The notes: a model not told the origin generated them from the letters alone. DNA of 64,000 nucleotides from Acidiflorens sp963847715 (GCA_963847715.1 CAWKAZ010000009.1:478084-542083); one strand, 5' to 3'. Shown: positions 1 through 9,708, numbered from the stretch's first letter. Numbers and translations: made by a program.

Positions 1-980
1 AACGCGCGAGTCTTGTCGGTGGTCAGGCTGTGGAGATAAATGTCGATGTTGCCGTCGACGTTGGCGACGTAAACCAGCGACTTTCCGTCAGGAGAGAAAC
101 CCGCGCCCTGGATCTCCCACTTGTCCTGCGTGAGCCAGTGAATCTTCTTGGTGGCGATATCGAGCAGGCCGACGTTGTCGTATCCGTTGGCCGCGTTCGA
201 GGTGATTTGAATACTCTTGCCATCAGGCGAGATGTCGCTCGCTTCGAAAGTCTTCTCGCCCTCGTGAGGCGTCAGCAAAGTGCTCTGCGCGGTAGCAACC
301 TCGACCCGAAATATATTGGAGTCGGTGCCTTTGGCTTGTTCCTGCGAATAGACGATGAACTTACCGTCCGCCGACCAGAGAGGTGCACCGTTGATGAGGT
401 CCTTGGCCGTGCCCGAAGTAAGGTGTTTCACGTCGCGCAGGACCGTGTCGTAGACATCAATCTCGAACACTGACGACGTCTTGGGTTTGACGGTGTAGGC
501 GAGATAACGGCCATCGGGTGACCAGGCCGGGCTCTCTTCGGCGATTTCGCGAGTGTTGGTCAGGTTGACGACTTGTCCGGACTTCGGCGAGACGAGGAAG
601 ATGTCCCACTGCTCGTCACCGTCGTAGTCCGACATGTAGGCGATCCACTTGCCATCGGGCGACCACGTCGGGCCGGCCTGCCGCTGATCGCTGACCGTGA
701 GTTGCGTGGGCCATCCGCCTTCAGAGGGCACTGTCCAGATGTTGTTTCGTCCGCTCAGGTTGCTGACAAAGGCGACCTGCTTCCCATCCGGCGACCAAGT
801 CGCGCCGCCAACCTGACGTGTCATATAGAGCTTTTCGATGGTGAGATTCTTCTCGACTCGGGCGTCGGGCTTCGACGCAACCTGCTTGGGATCCGTTATG
901 GCTTGTGGTGCCGGAAGAGTTTGGGTGACAGAAAGCGTACTCACAGCTGCGACCATAGCAAACGTGCAAAGAATGCGCAT
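1..980 (-). CDS. Secreted TolB/WD40-like propeller protein, probably N-terminal part of an S9-type peptidase (partial)
   Basis: The frame is open from an ATG at 980 to the window edge, so only the N-terminal 326 or so codons are present. The first 20 residues (MRILCTFAMVAAVSTLSV) look like a signal peptide. The rest repeats the PD40 signature every 45-60 residues (WSPDGK, WSPDGK, WSPDGR, WSADGK, ISPDGK, FSPDGK), which marks blades of a six- or seven-bladed beta-propeller. In acylaminoacyl-peptidase or DPP-IV-like S9 proteins such a propeller precedes an alpha/beta-hydrolase domain. That domain would lie outside the window, so a propeller-only TolB-like protein is also possible. The gene is transcribed away from the GH15 gene, across a gap holding a dispersed repeat. 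Confidence 0.75.
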   Translation of the reverse strand, partial: MRILCTFAMVAAVSTLSVTQTLPAPQAITDPKQVASKPDARVEKNLTIEKLYMTRQVGGATWSPDGKQVAFVSNLSGRNNIWTVPSEGGWPTQLTVSDQRQAGPTWSPDGKWIAYMSDYDGDEQWDIFLVSPKSGQVVNLTNTREIAEESPAWSPDGRYLAYTVKPKTSSVFEIDVYDTVLRDVKHLTSGTAKDLINGAPLWSADGKFIVYSQEQAKGTDSNIFRVEVATAQSTLLTPHEGEKTFEASDISPDGKSIQITSNAANGYDNVGLLDIATKKIHWLTQDKWEIQGAGFSPDGKSLVYVANVDGNIDIYLHSLTTDKTRA

Positions 981-1150
981 GATTTGTCGAACCACGATTT
1001 CGCAAGAATTGGGGAAGAGAACCACTCCGCCTGAGATCGATACTTTAATACCTGAACCCGGCGCTCTCCATCGCCACCTTAGGATTTTACTGTCAAGCGG
1101 CCCGATAGGACCGATTGCAAGTTGTGGAGCAGGACGAAGTGCTTATAACG

Positions 1151-1252
1151 CATTGATAAATAAAGACCTTACTCCAACTCCTTTATTCTCAAAGACCTGG
1201 GAATTCTTAACTGCTAAGTCTTTGATTTCAAAAGACCGGACCAAGGGCGTAT
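1151..1252. repeat. Dispersed intergenic repeat, copy A
   Basis: This stretch in the 290-base gap between two minus-strand genes aligns along most of its length with 15440-15556. Shared blocks are CATTGA, CCAACTCC/CCAACCCC, TTATTC.TCAAAGACC.GG, TAAAGTC/TAAGTC, GATT.CAAAAGACCGG and GGG.GTA. It contains an inverted pair (TCAAAGAC at 1189-1196, GTCTTTGA at 1217-1224) that can form a stem around about 20 bases. It has no coding potential. The rest of the gap (981-1150) shows no feature I can name beyond the presumed promoter of the downstream gene. Confidence 0.6.
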
Positions 1253-1270
1253 CAAATCAAAGAGCCTAAT

Positions 1271-3670
1271 CTACTCCACCATTACTGAATAATCTGTGCC
1301 TTCCCAGCGCTCGCCATTCTTCCAGAAAAACGTGAATACAATCTCGCGACCGCAAATGAGCTTGTCGGTCGGAAGATCCACGTACTGCAGGTTCCACCCG
1401 CTTTCCTTTGAATCCGTGTCAGTCGCGGTCTGCCACTTGTCGAGACTCCAATGTACAGTGGCTTGGTCCATCAGGAGCAGACGCAGTTTCTTGCCACAGG
1501 GCATCGTGCGAGCCTTGTTGTTGAAGCGCCAGTTGAAGTATTCCGACGACTTCTTTTGCTTGAGATAGCGGTCGACCGTCTGCGGTGGCTGATCGAAGAT
1601 TCGTCCGTCGAGCAAAGATCTGCGTAGCTTGATGTATTCAGAGTGCGCCCAGACCAGCGGACATGCCGATCCCGAACTTTTGCCCGCAAAAAGCTCACGC
1701 TCAGGAATGTCCGTCGTGTCCCACACTTGTTCGGGAATCAGACGGCTGTCTCCGGTGGAGTTCTCCATTACCGTCAGCAAAGCCTCAGCCGAGGCAGCGC
1801 GCCCCGCTGCCAATTCGTAATGTGCTCGCTCCCCTGCGAGCAACGGCCATGGACGGCCAATGCCAGTGCCATCGAAGGGTGAACCATCCTCGTGTTCGCC
1901 ATAGCCATCGTAGTTGTAGCGATACCAGACCGGCCCTTGCGGAAGCTTGACGCGCAGCATCGCGTCAATCACCTTGATCGTATTCACCATTCGCGGATCG
2001 TCGGGCGCGCGCAGGCCAAAGCGAACCAGCGCCAGCGCATCCGGGCTGACGATCTCGATCGCCGCTGCGCGTGAACTGCTGGGAATCCGATTCTTGATTG
2101 GCACAAATCCCTGGATCGGCGAAGCTGCTCCATCGCCGTCGGGAGGAGTGATGCGGACGTAATAGCCTTCGACGCCGACCTGGCGGGCGAGATCGGTGTT
2201 CACCGCATAGGTCCATCGTTCGATGTTGTCATTCCATGTGTCGGCAACCTGTCGTAGAAACTCCGCGGATTGCATTTGACCAACGGATTGCGCGACATCC
2301 GCAGCGACAAGCAATGCCGAAATCTCCGCTGCCAGCGTAAACGGGGAATATCCGCCATCTTCTTCCCAGCGATCCTGTTGCGTGACCGGCCCGTTGGCGA
2401 CGATGAAGGAAGCGGCTTTGTGGATCATCGGCCACCACCGATCGCAGTCGCGAAAACAGCGCGGCGATTCGCGACGAAGCAGATCGACGAGCAGGATCGG
2501 AAAAGCCGTCTCGTCCATTTGCTGGCCGTTCCAGTACGGCCGTCCGTCGAGCCACATGTTCTGCGCCCAGTGGCCATCGGCTTCCTGCGTGGCCTCAAGG
2601 TAGTGCAGAACGCGAAGGGCATCATCGTGCGCTCCGGCTGCAAGCAGACCGCCGGCGCTTTCCACCAAGTCGCGAGGCCAGATGAGGTGATATCCGCCGA
2701 GATCCTCATCGCCCTTGTTGAAGCCCCAGGGAATGGAGAGACTGGCGATGATGCCGCCGAGAAAGTCCTTGGATTCGTGCGTGCGCATAACCGCAACGCT
2801 GACGCGATATAGGTCTCTGTCGCGCGGCTTCTCGTCGAGTTTCTTGAGGGTGTGCTGCCAGTTCTGCCAATGAACGACGTAGTCCTTGCGCGTGGTTTCG
2901 TAAGAAGTGAGAAGGGAAGAGATGACTTGCTGACCGGCCTCGGCCCAGATTCCTCCGAAACCTAGCGCGAACACAAACTCGCCGTTACAGGCTTGCAGAT
3001 CGATTTCCGCGGTCAACGCAATGTTGCCATTTTCCGCACGGTCGTATTCCTGAGTGATCTGAAAATGCTGGGAGAGATCTTGCCAGCCGTCAGATGTGCC
3101 CGCGAACCCGACGGACCGCTTCAGCCACGGTGCGGAACAGCCCAGGGCAAGTGCGCACGAGTCGCGTTCCGCGAACAGCAGGGGATGACCTTTGTAGTCT
3201 GCTGCCCAGCCCGTATTGCCGTATCCCATGTTCGCAAGGTGCGACGCCAGCAAACCGTACAGTCGGTAATCGCCCAGACGTCCCTGCAGGGGCACGAAAC
3301 GAATCTTCTGCAGCACCACATTTCGCCAAGGGTCGGTCAGTACTTCTTTTTCGATCCGGTACCGGCCTTGCATGCAGCTGCTAGTTAGTTCATAAGCGGG
3401 CACTCCCGGTTCGACCGGGACATTGGTGAAGGTACAGTGGCGCTTCTCCTCGGAGAAAAACTCACGACCGTCGGTGACGATGAAGCCGAAATCACGGGTG
3501 CAAGCCTGGTCGACGCGCGGAAAATAGATTTCGTTGAGAATCCCATGACTCAGCGTGAACCAAACGCGACTGTGCAGGTTCAGGGCGGTGCCAATGCCCG
3601 TCTTGGCACTCGATGTCCACCGTGGCTCAATGCCCGGCCAGCCCGGCGCGTAGCGAATATCGTCACTCAC
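1271..3670 (-). CDS. Glycoside hydrolase family 15 glucoamylase / glucodextranase-like enzyme
   Basis: This 799-residue protein has the layout of prokaryotic GH15 exo-acting alpha-glucan hydrolases. An N-terminal beta-sandwich of about 270 residues (FTLSHGILNEIYFPRVD) is followed by an (alpha/alpha)6 catalytic barrel with WPRDLVESAGG, MDETAFPILL and WEEDGGYSPFT. WEEDGG is the usual site of the general acid. The second catalytic glutamate is probably in LIPEQVWD. A C-terminal extension of about 100 residues resembles the small accessory domain of glucodextranases. It should release glucose from starch- or glycogen-like glucans. No signal peptide is evident, so a cytoplasmic role in glycogen or maltodextrin turnover is likely. 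The start is GTG at 3670, with a GAGGAAG-type ribosome site a few bases upstream on the minus strand. Confidence 0.9.
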   Translation of the reverse strand: MSDDIRYAPGWPGIEPRWTSSAKTGIGTALNLHSRVWFTLSHGILNEIYFPRVDQACTRDFGFIVTDGREFFSEEKRHCTFTNVPVEPGVPAYELTSSCMQGRYRIEKEVLTDPWRNVVLQKIRFVPLQGRLGDYRLYGLLASHLANMGYGNTGWAADYKGHPLLFAERDSCALALGCSAPWLKRSVGFAGTSDGWQDLSQHFQITQEYDRAENGNIALTAEIDLQACNGEFVFALGFGGIWAEAGQQVISSLLTSYETTRKDYVVHWQNWQHTLKKLDEKPRDRDLYRVSVAVMRTHESKDFLGGIIASLSIPWGFNKGDEDLGGYHLIWPRDLVESAGGLLAAGAHDDALRVLHYLEATQEADGHWAQNMWLDGRPYWNGQQMDETAFPILLVDLLRRESPRCFRDCDRWWPMIHKAASFIVANGPVTQQDRWEEDGGYSPFTLAAEISALLVAADVAQSVGQMQSAEFLRQVADTWNDNIERWTYAVNTDLARQVGVEGYYVRITPPDGDGAASPIQGFVPIKNRIPSSSRAAAIEIVSPDALALVRFGLRAPDDPRMVNTIKVIDAMLRVKLPQGPVWYRYNYDGYGEHEDGSPFDGTGIGRPWPLLAGERAHYELAAGRAASAEALLTVMENSTGDSRLIPEQVWDTTDIPERELFAGKSSGSACPLVWAHSEYIKLRRSLLDGRIFDQPPQTVDRYLKQKKSSEYFNWRFNNKARTMPCGKKLRLLLMDQATVHWSLDKWQTATDTDSKESGWNLQYVDLPTDKLICGREIVFTFFWKNGERWEGTDYSVMVE

Positions 3671-4100
3671 AGGATTTCTTCCTCACCGTCAAGCAGTGTG
3701 CCAGAAGATGCGAATCCCTGCTCAAAGTTTCAGCACGAATGAGAAACTCGCATCTAACTTCAGACATGGCGAGGTGTCCCAGCTCTACGTTCCGTACTGC
3801 GGGTGTCGCTCGATAAGTCTGTAGAGATGCGCTGATTGTCGCCAGCGCGGGTGCACTCTGTCTGGCGGTCCAATGGTTCCGCGTTACCTCTCTCGGCGGG
3901 TCTTGATCGCGGTTTTGATCGTCTCTATAACCTCGACATAACCCTGCCCTCTTTCGCGAACGTAGGCGATGGCCAGCAAAATCCAGGTTTGCAACCGGAA
4001 TTCCCCCACCCGCTCTTCGGCCGTGAACTGGCCGGGCTCGATAAAAACGCTGGCCGCTAAGTGCTTGGAAAACAAGTCCGTTCATCAGAAATTCACTGCG
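3671..4100. other. Long intergenic region between divergent GH15 and pstS genes, no convincing gene
   Basis: Both flanking genes are transcribed outwards, so promoters for both must lie here. Minus-strand frames of 140 and 63 codons exist. The shorter one (TTG start at 4075, stop near 3884) has a less arginine-biased composition, but neither has a clear ribosome site or a recognisable motif. I do not annotate either as a gene. The Pho-box-like repeat immediately follows at 4101. Confidence 0.4.
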
Positions 4101-4118
4101 CTGTAACCTTCCTTTAAC
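4101..4118 (+). promoter_or_regulatory. Pho-box-like 7-4-7 direct repeat upstream of pstS
   Basis: The sequence is CTGTAAC, CTTC, CTTTAAC: two 7-base half-sites separated by 4 bases, an 11-base period. That is the geometry of a PhoB/PhoP binding box. It lies 57 bases before the pstS start. Very similar repeats precede pstC (11835-11852) and tlyA (33722-33739). The geometry and target gene support phosphate regulation. The half-site consensus, roughly TTGTAAC/TTTTAAC, is my inference. Confidence 0.55.
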
Positions 4119-4174
4119 ACTTTCGCCTTACAACAAAACTGCATATCTAAAATTAAATTAGGAGGACTCATCGA

Positions 4175-5185
4175 GTGATCCGACGCATCGCGCTGTTAGT
4201 GACATGCCTCGCGCTGTCTTTGCCGATTATGGCGCAGACCACGCAATTGAACGGGGCGGGCGCTACATTCCCATATCCGATGTATTCCAAATGGTTCAGC
4301 GAGTACAACAAACTGCATCCGAACGTGCAGATCAATTACCAGTCGATTGGCAGCGGCGGCGGTATCCGCCAGGTACTCAATGGCACGGTCGATTTCGGCG
4401 CTAGCGATGGTCCGATGACCGATGAGCAACTGAAAGAAGCGAAGGTCAAGATCCTGCATATTCCGACCGTGATGGGCGCAGACGTGCCGGCGTACAACGT
4501 GCCCGGTGTGAGCGGCGAATTGAAGTTCACGCCGCAAGCGTTGGCCGATATCTTCTTGGGAAAGATCACGACTTGGAATGACCCCGCCCTCGTGAAAAGC
4601 AATCCGGGCGTGAGTCTTCCCAACGAGCAGATCATCGTCGTCCACCGGTCAGATGGAAGCGGTACAACGTACATTTGGACAGACTACCTCTCGAAAGTGA
4701 GCAAAGACTGGGAGAGCGCCGTGGGCAAGGGAACATCAGTAAAGTGGCCCGTGGGCTTGGGTGGAAAGGGCAACGAGGGTGTGGCCGGGCAGATCCGCCA
4801 GTTAAAGGGATCCATCGGCTACGTTGAACTGATCTATGCCGTGCAAAACAATATCTCGTACGGGTCGGTTCAGAACGCCGCCGGAACTTTTGTGAAGGCG
4901 TCGCTCGATGGAGTCACCGAAGCGGCAGGATCGGTGAAGTCGATGCCCGCAGATTTCCGCGTTTCCATCACCAACGCTCCGGGCAAGACGGCCTATCCCA
5001 TCTCCAGCTTCACCTGGCTGCTGATTCCCGTGCAATCCAAAGATGCCGCCAAAGGCAAGATCATCAATGATTTTCTGAATTGGATGGTGACGGATGGTCA
5101 GAAAATGACGAGCCAGCTCAGCTACGCTCCCCTCCCAGAGAGCGTCGTGACGAAAGTCAAGGCTGCGATCCAGCAAGTGAAGTAA
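4175..5185 (+). CDS. pstS: Phosphate ABC transporter, periplasmic phosphate-binding protein PstS
   Basis: This 336-residue protein has a clear signal peptide (MIRRIALLVTCLALSLPIMAQ). It also has the phosphate-contacting loops of PstS: GAGATFPYPMY, SIGSGGGI, GASDGPMTDEQL and HRSDGSGTTYIWTDYL. It captures periplasmic phosphate for PstCAB. The start is GTG at 4175, chosen because GGAGGA (4161-4166) sits 8 bases upstream and the signal peptide begins there. Unusually, pstS is 6.7 kb away from pstCAB, separated by a porin and polyphosphate genes. It has its own Pho-box-like repeat and its own terminator. Confidence 0.96.
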   Translation: MIRRIALLVTCLALSLPIMAQTTQLNGAGATFPYPMYSKWFSEYNKLHPNVQINYQSIGSGGGIRQVLNGTVDFGASDGPMTDEQLKEAKVKILHIPTVMGADVPAYNVPGVSGELKFTPQALADIFLGKITTWNDPALVKSNPGVSLPNEQIIVVHRSDGSGTTYIWTDYLSKVSKDWESAVGKGTSVKWPVGLGGKGNEGVAGQIRQLKGSIGYVELIYAVQNNISYGSVQNAAGTFVKASLDGVTEAAGSVKSMPADFRVSITNAPGKTAYPISSFTWLLIPVQSKDAAKGKIINDFLNWMVTDGQKMTSQLSYAPLPESVVTKVKAAIQQVK

Positions 5186-5186
5186 G

Positions 5187-5211
5187 AGCGCTGCAACGGC
5201 GCTTGTTTTTC
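5187..5211 (+). terminator. Intrinsic terminator after pstS
   Basis: AGCGC (5187-5191) and GCGCT (5199-5203) form a short stem around a 7-base loop. It is followed by TGTTTTT, directly after the pstS stop codon. The stem is short, so termination may be incomplete. Confidence 0.55.
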
Positions 5212-5445
5212 TGTCCTTGGGGCATGTGCGTGGAGTGAAGGCAAAAACTTTGCGCACATCGCCCGATGCGACTCCTCTTCTTTCTACCATCCGCAAAGAA
5301 CCTCCTTTGTTCTCAGCAGTTGGCTGAAAGGCCGGCGTGGCATGCCAATTGCTCTTTAAATCCAAGTTAGTCTAGTATGGTAATAGGGTTTATAGAGTGT
5401 ACCTCCCTCGGCAGTCACAGACTTCGTCCCCACAAGGAGAGAGAA

Positions 5446-7265
5446 ATGAAAGCGGGCACCCGAATCATGGCCATTTGTTTCCTGGCGGCAGCGACGCTGC
5501 TCCAGGCCCAGACTGTGGTCCCTAAGAAGAGATCCAAAGCAATTGATCCCGACATCCAGGCATTGAAGGACGCCATTGCCGCACAGCAAACGCAAATCCA
5601 GGCGTTGTCGCAACAACTGCAGCAGACAAATCAGCAACTGCAGCAGACCAACGATCAATTTCAGCAAGCGCAGCAACAACTGAAACAGACACAGCAATCC
5701 GCCTCCGATGCGGCGCAAACGGTAAGTCAGCAGCAGCAGGCCGTGGGCACGCTGAAAAGCGATGTTGCCGAACTGAAGACCACCGTGGACACTACTGCTT
5801 CCGCGTTCCAGGATTCGCAGAGAGTAATCAAAGAGACGCAGCAGGTGGTCAATTCGCAGATGGAAAGCCCGATTACCCTCCGCTTCCGCGGCATCAACAT
5901 CACTCCCGGCGGATATGTGGAAGGTGCCTTTGTGCGCCGCTCGCGCGCGTTGACTTCCGACGTTGCTACGCCGTTCAACAACCTGACCATGCCCGGCGCT
6001 TCGCAAAGCCAGACACCGGAATTTTTCGGTTCGGGCCGCCAGTCTAAGAGCACCGTGTTTGTGGAAGGCCGGGTGGGCAATGCCGATCTTTCCAGCTACG
6101 TGTCGGCGGACTTCCTCTCAGCAGGCGTAACTTCTACTTCCACGTCGACCAACGGATACACACTCCGCTTGCGACAGGCATGGGGACAGTTAAAGTTCGA
6201 CAATGGCTGGAGCTTCCTCGCCGGTCAGGCTTGGAGCTTGGTTACGGAAGATGCCAAGGGCATCATGGTCGATGACGATATGGGCAAGACCAACGATGTG
6301 CGCCCAAAGACGATTGACTCAACCTACAACGTCGGCTTCAACTTCTCCCGGCAGTGGGGTTTCCGTGTGAGCAAAAGCTTCGGCGAGAATTCGCGGCGGC
6401 ACTTTCAATCGAAAACCCGCAGGCGACTTACACTTCGCACAGCAATGCAAACAACTTCCTGGTCGGCCAACCCGGGGCCAGCAACAACTACAACACGGGG
6501 TCAACTTACTCCTTCAACCCAGCTCCCGACGTGATCGCCAAGCTCGCGTTTGATCCCGGTTTTGGACACTACGAGATCCTCGGCGTGGCTTCTCGCTTTA
6601 GCGATCGTGTGTTCCCATGCGTCGACGTCGCGACCGCCTGCTCCGGCGGCACGGCGCAGGGGGCCTACAACGCTTCCAAGGAAGGCGGTGGTTTCGGCGC
6701 GAGCGCGCGATGGACCTTTGCCCAGCACGTTACCTTTGGCCTGAAAGGTTTCGGCGGCAAGGGCGTGGGGCGCTATGGCCCAGCTGGGCTCCCGGACCTG
6801 TCGATCAATCCCGACGGCACAATTAACTTGGTCAAGAACGCCCTGGGGCTCGGAACGCTCGAGTTTCGCTTCAACAAGAAGTTCACGCTGTACAACTATG
6901 GCGGCGTGGAATACGCGGGACGGGCCTACGGCTACGATGTTGTCCAGAAAAAGTACATCGGCTACGGCTCGCCGACCTTCGCCAACACGGGCTGCTATGT
7001 GGAGACCGCACCGGGCGGTGGGACCACCCCAGGCACCCTTGCCAACTGTACCGGCGACACGCGCGCGGTGCTCGAAGGCACGATCGGCTTCTGGTACAAG
7101 CTCTACAGCGGACCGAAAGGCACCTTCCAGTATGGCACGCAGTACTCCTACGTCACGCGCAACGCCTGGTCGGGCTACGGAGGCTTGCCGACCGGCAGCG
7201 CCGGCAGATCTCCGAACGGGATCGACAATATGATCTTCAGCTCCTTCCGGTATTACCTGCCCTAA
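5446..7265 (+). CDS. Outer-membrane porin with N-terminal coiled coil; reading frame broken near 6388
   Basis: ATG at 5446 follows AAGGAGAGAG and opens with a signal peptide (MKAGTRIMAICFLAAATLLQAQ). Residues 35-130 are a glutamine-rich coiled coil (repeated QQLQQTNQQLQQ-type heptads), then a porin barrel starts (ITLRFRGINITPGGYVEGAF). The first frame runs to 6534 but becomes nonsense after FRVSKSFGEN. Sensible porin sequence resumes at 6390 in another frame (FAAALSIENPQATYTS) and continues to a normal end (SSFRYYLP) at 7265. One missing base around 6387-6390 explains this. The architecture resembles DcaP/OprP-type porins with a periplasmic coiled coil. Its place between pstS and ppk suggests phosphate or polyphosphate uptake across the outer membrane. 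Confidence 0.82.
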
Positions 7266-7332
7266 GGAGACTGAATGGCTACGTCCTCGGTATCCGATTG
7301 ATACCAGGACACCTGCGGGGGCGAACTAAACC

Positions 7333-7360
7333 GGGCACCGCTTCACGAGCGGTGCCCTTT
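7333..7360 (+). terminator. Strong intrinsic terminator after the porin
   Basis: GGGCACCGCT (7333-7342) pairs perfectly with AGCGGTGCCC (7348-7357) around TCACG, followed by TTTCTCTT. Confidence 0.85.
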
Positions 7361-7515
7361 CTCTTGGTATACTGTGATGTGCGGTGGGCGCTTCTGAAAT
7401 GACCACAGTCGCGGCGCTGTGCGGCATTGTTGCGCGGTGACTTGTTGAGCTAAGACAGTACACAGTACTAGGACAACACCCCTCGAATCGCAATTGATTT
7501 TTTGAATTCAACGAT

Positions 7516-9699
7516 ATGGCCCGACAAACTCCCGGCAACCGTGCGCCGCTTCTCAACCGCGAAGCCTCGTGGCTGAAGTTTAACTGGCGGGTGCTGGAAG
7601 AAGCCCTCGATCTGCGCAATCCTCTGCTGGAGCGGTTGAAGTTTCTCGCCATCTCCGCCAGCAACCTGGACGAGTTCTTCGAAGTCCGCGTCGGTGGACT
7701 CTTGCAACAACTGGAAGACGGCCACAATTCCGTCACTCCCGATGGCTTGACCATGATGGAGGAGCGGGACCTCATCAAGGACGCCACCCACGAGTTTGTC
7801 CAGGAACAGTATTCTTGCTGGAACGACCGCCTGCTGCCCGAACTGACCGAGCAGGGAATTCGCGTCTTGAGCATCGGCGAATTGGACGAGACGGCACGGG
7901 CGTTCGTGGATGACTACTGCGAGCGCGAACTTGACCCACTGCTCACACCGGTCACCGTAGATCCTTCGCATCCTTTTCCGCGCGTCATCAACAAGGCGCT
8001 CTGCGTCGCCTTGTTGTTGCGTCGTCGCCGGCGCTCGTCGCTCACTTATACCGGAGTCGTCACCGTCCCGCGATCGCTTCCGCGCTTGGTTCGGCTGCCC
8101 TCGCAAGGGACCATCGATTACATTTTCCTGGCCGACCTTGTCGTGCATCACGCCGCGCGAATGTACCAGGGATACGACATCATTTCCTCCGCCGCTTTTC
8201 GGGTCACGCGCAACAGCAACCTGTACCTGCAGGAAGAGGAATCGCGCAATCTGCTGGAATCGGTGCGCGCGGAGCTCCACAACCGGCGCAAGGGAGATGC
8301 GGTGCGGATGGAGATTGAATCCGAAGCTAACCCCGAGATCATCGAGCGTCTGGGAACCGTTTTCGAGTTGGACCCGTGGCAGGTTTTTGCTGTTAACGGC
8401 CCGGTCAATCTCTCGCGTCTGTTCAATGTCTACGATGCTGCCGAGCGTCCGGATCTAAAGTTTCGAACCTACGTCCCACGTGAATTGCGCCTGACCGCAA
8501 AATCGCACGATTTATTTGAAGAATTACGCCGCCACGACGTTCTGTTGCACCATCCCTACGATTCCTACGATGCCGTACTCGGATTCATTCAATCGGCTGC
8601 GGATGATGAACGCGTGCTATCCATCAAGCAGACTCTTTACCGGACCAACGAACATTCCCACATTGTTCCATCACTCATGGCGGCGGCAGCGCACAAGGAA
8701 GTGACCGCCGTGGTGGAACTGAAGGCGCGCTTTGATGAGGCAACGAACATTCGCTGGGCGCGCGATATGGAAGATGCTGGAGTGCAAGTCTTCCACGGCC
8801 TGGTCGGTTTGAAGACACATTGCAAACTGGCCCTGCTGGTGCGCCGCGATCCCGACGGTGTGACCCGCCAGTACGCGCATCTCGGTACCGGGAACTACAA
8901 CGCGACGACCGCTCGCATCTATACCGACCTTAGCCTGCTGACCGCTGACCCGGAGATCACACGCGCGGTTCACGATGTGTTCAGCTTCCTGACGGCCTAT
9001 GCAGAGCACCCGAGCTATGGACCTCTGATGGTTGCACCGTTGGATTTGGCGGAGAAGTGCATATCGCTGATTGAACGCGAAGCGGAGCATGCACGCCAAG
9101 GCCGACCGGCCCGCATCATTGCCAAGATGAACGCCCTGCTGGAGAAGAATGTGATCCAGGCGCTGTATCGCGCTTCGCAGGCGGGAGTAGACATTGAATT
9201 GATCGTCAGAGGAATGTGCGCGTTGCGCCCGGGAATTCGCGGCCTCAGCGACCGCATCCGCGTGCGGAGTATTCTAGGGCGCTTCCTTGAGCACAGCCGC
9301 ATTTTTTGCTTCGAGAATGGCGGGGAACAGGAAATTTACTTGGGCAGCGCCGATTGGATGAACCGCAATTTACACGAGCGCGTCGAAGTGATGTTCCCGC
9401 TCAAGAACCCTTTACTGCGGGACCGGGTGATGCATGAAATTCTGGCTGCCTACCTCGCTGACAACATCAAAGTAAGATTTCTGCAAAGTGACGGCCGGTA
9501 CCTGCGCCCATGGCAATCGGCACGTGGCCGGTCGAAAAGGCCTCCGCGAGGTGCGTCCGCTTTCAGCGCGCAGGATTTTCTCATCGGTCTGGCGGAAGGC
9601 ATGAACACTCCGGAGGACATTCCCGCAACTGCGCCTCGGCGGGTTGCTCGCGCTGCAGGACGCACGCAAGTTGGAAGAGCTGTGATGGGAAGGGAATAA
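7516..9699 (+). CDS. ppk1: Polyphosphate kinase 1
   Basis: This 727-residue protein matches PPK1 throughout. The N domain has LNREASWLKFNWRVLEEA and NLDEFFEVRV. The catalytic domains contain GLKTHCKLALLVRR, which holds the histidine expected to be autophosphorylated, then YAHLGTGNYN and YLGSADWMNRNLHERVE. It reversibly transfers the gamma-phosphate of ATP onto polyphosphate. It lies 250 bases after the porin terminator. sixA follows within 10 bases, and ppx lies beyond on the opposite strand, so synthesis and breakdown enzymes are side by side. No strong ribosome site precedes ATG 7516, although the homology begins there. Confidence 0.96.
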   Translation: MARQTPGNRAPLLNREASWLKFNWRVLEEALDLRNPLLERLKFLAISASNLDEFFEVRVGGLLQQLEDGHNSVTPDGLTMMEERDLIKDATHEFVQEQYSCWNDRLLPELTEQGIRVLSIGELDETARAFVDDYCERELDPLLTPVTVDPSHPFPRVINKALCVALLLRRRRRSSLTYTGVVTVPRSLPRLVRLPSQGTIDYIFLADLVVHHAARMYQGYDIISSAAFRVTRNSNLYLQEEESRNLLESVRAELHNRRKGDAVRMEIESEANPEIIERLGTVFELDPWQVFAVNGPVNLSRLFNVYDAAERPDLKFRTYVPRELRLTAKSHDLFEELRRHDVLLHHPYDSYDAVLGFIQSAADDERVLSIKQTLYRTNEHSHIVPSLMAAAAHKEVTAVVELKARFDEATNIRWARDMEDAGVQVFHGLVGLKTHCKLALLVRRDPDGVTRQYAHLGTGNYNATTARIYTDLSLLTADPEITRAVHDVFSFLTAYAEHPSYGPLMVAPLDLAEKCISLIEREAEHARQGRPARIIAKMNALLEKNVIQALYRASQAGVDIELIVRGMCALRPGIRGLSDRIRVRSILGRFLEHSRIFCFENGGEQEIYLGSADWMNRNLHERVEVMFPLKNPLLRDRVMHEILAAYLADNIKVRFLQSDGRYLRPWQSARGRSKRPPRGASAFSAQDFLIGLAEGMNTPEDIPATAPRRVARAAGRTQVGRAVMGRE

Positions 9700-9708
9700 G
9701 CACTCCAG

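Noticed and set aside
3663..4085. 140-codon minus-strand ORF upstream of pstS
   Set aside because: Arginine-rich composition, no ribosome site and no motif; it spans the promoter region of two divergent genes.
5224..5259. ATGTGCG/CGCACAT inverted repeat between pstS and the porin
   Set aside because: Seven bases with a 22-base loop and no T-tract; could be chance, and no riboswitch class fits.
7457..7469. AGTAC-ACA-GTACT palindrome before ppk
   Set aside because: Short and unsupported by a second copy; not claimed as an operator.
7468..8280. 270-codon ORF antisense to ppk
   Set aside because: Shadow of the ppk coding frame in a GC-rich sequence; the sense strand has full PPK1 homology.
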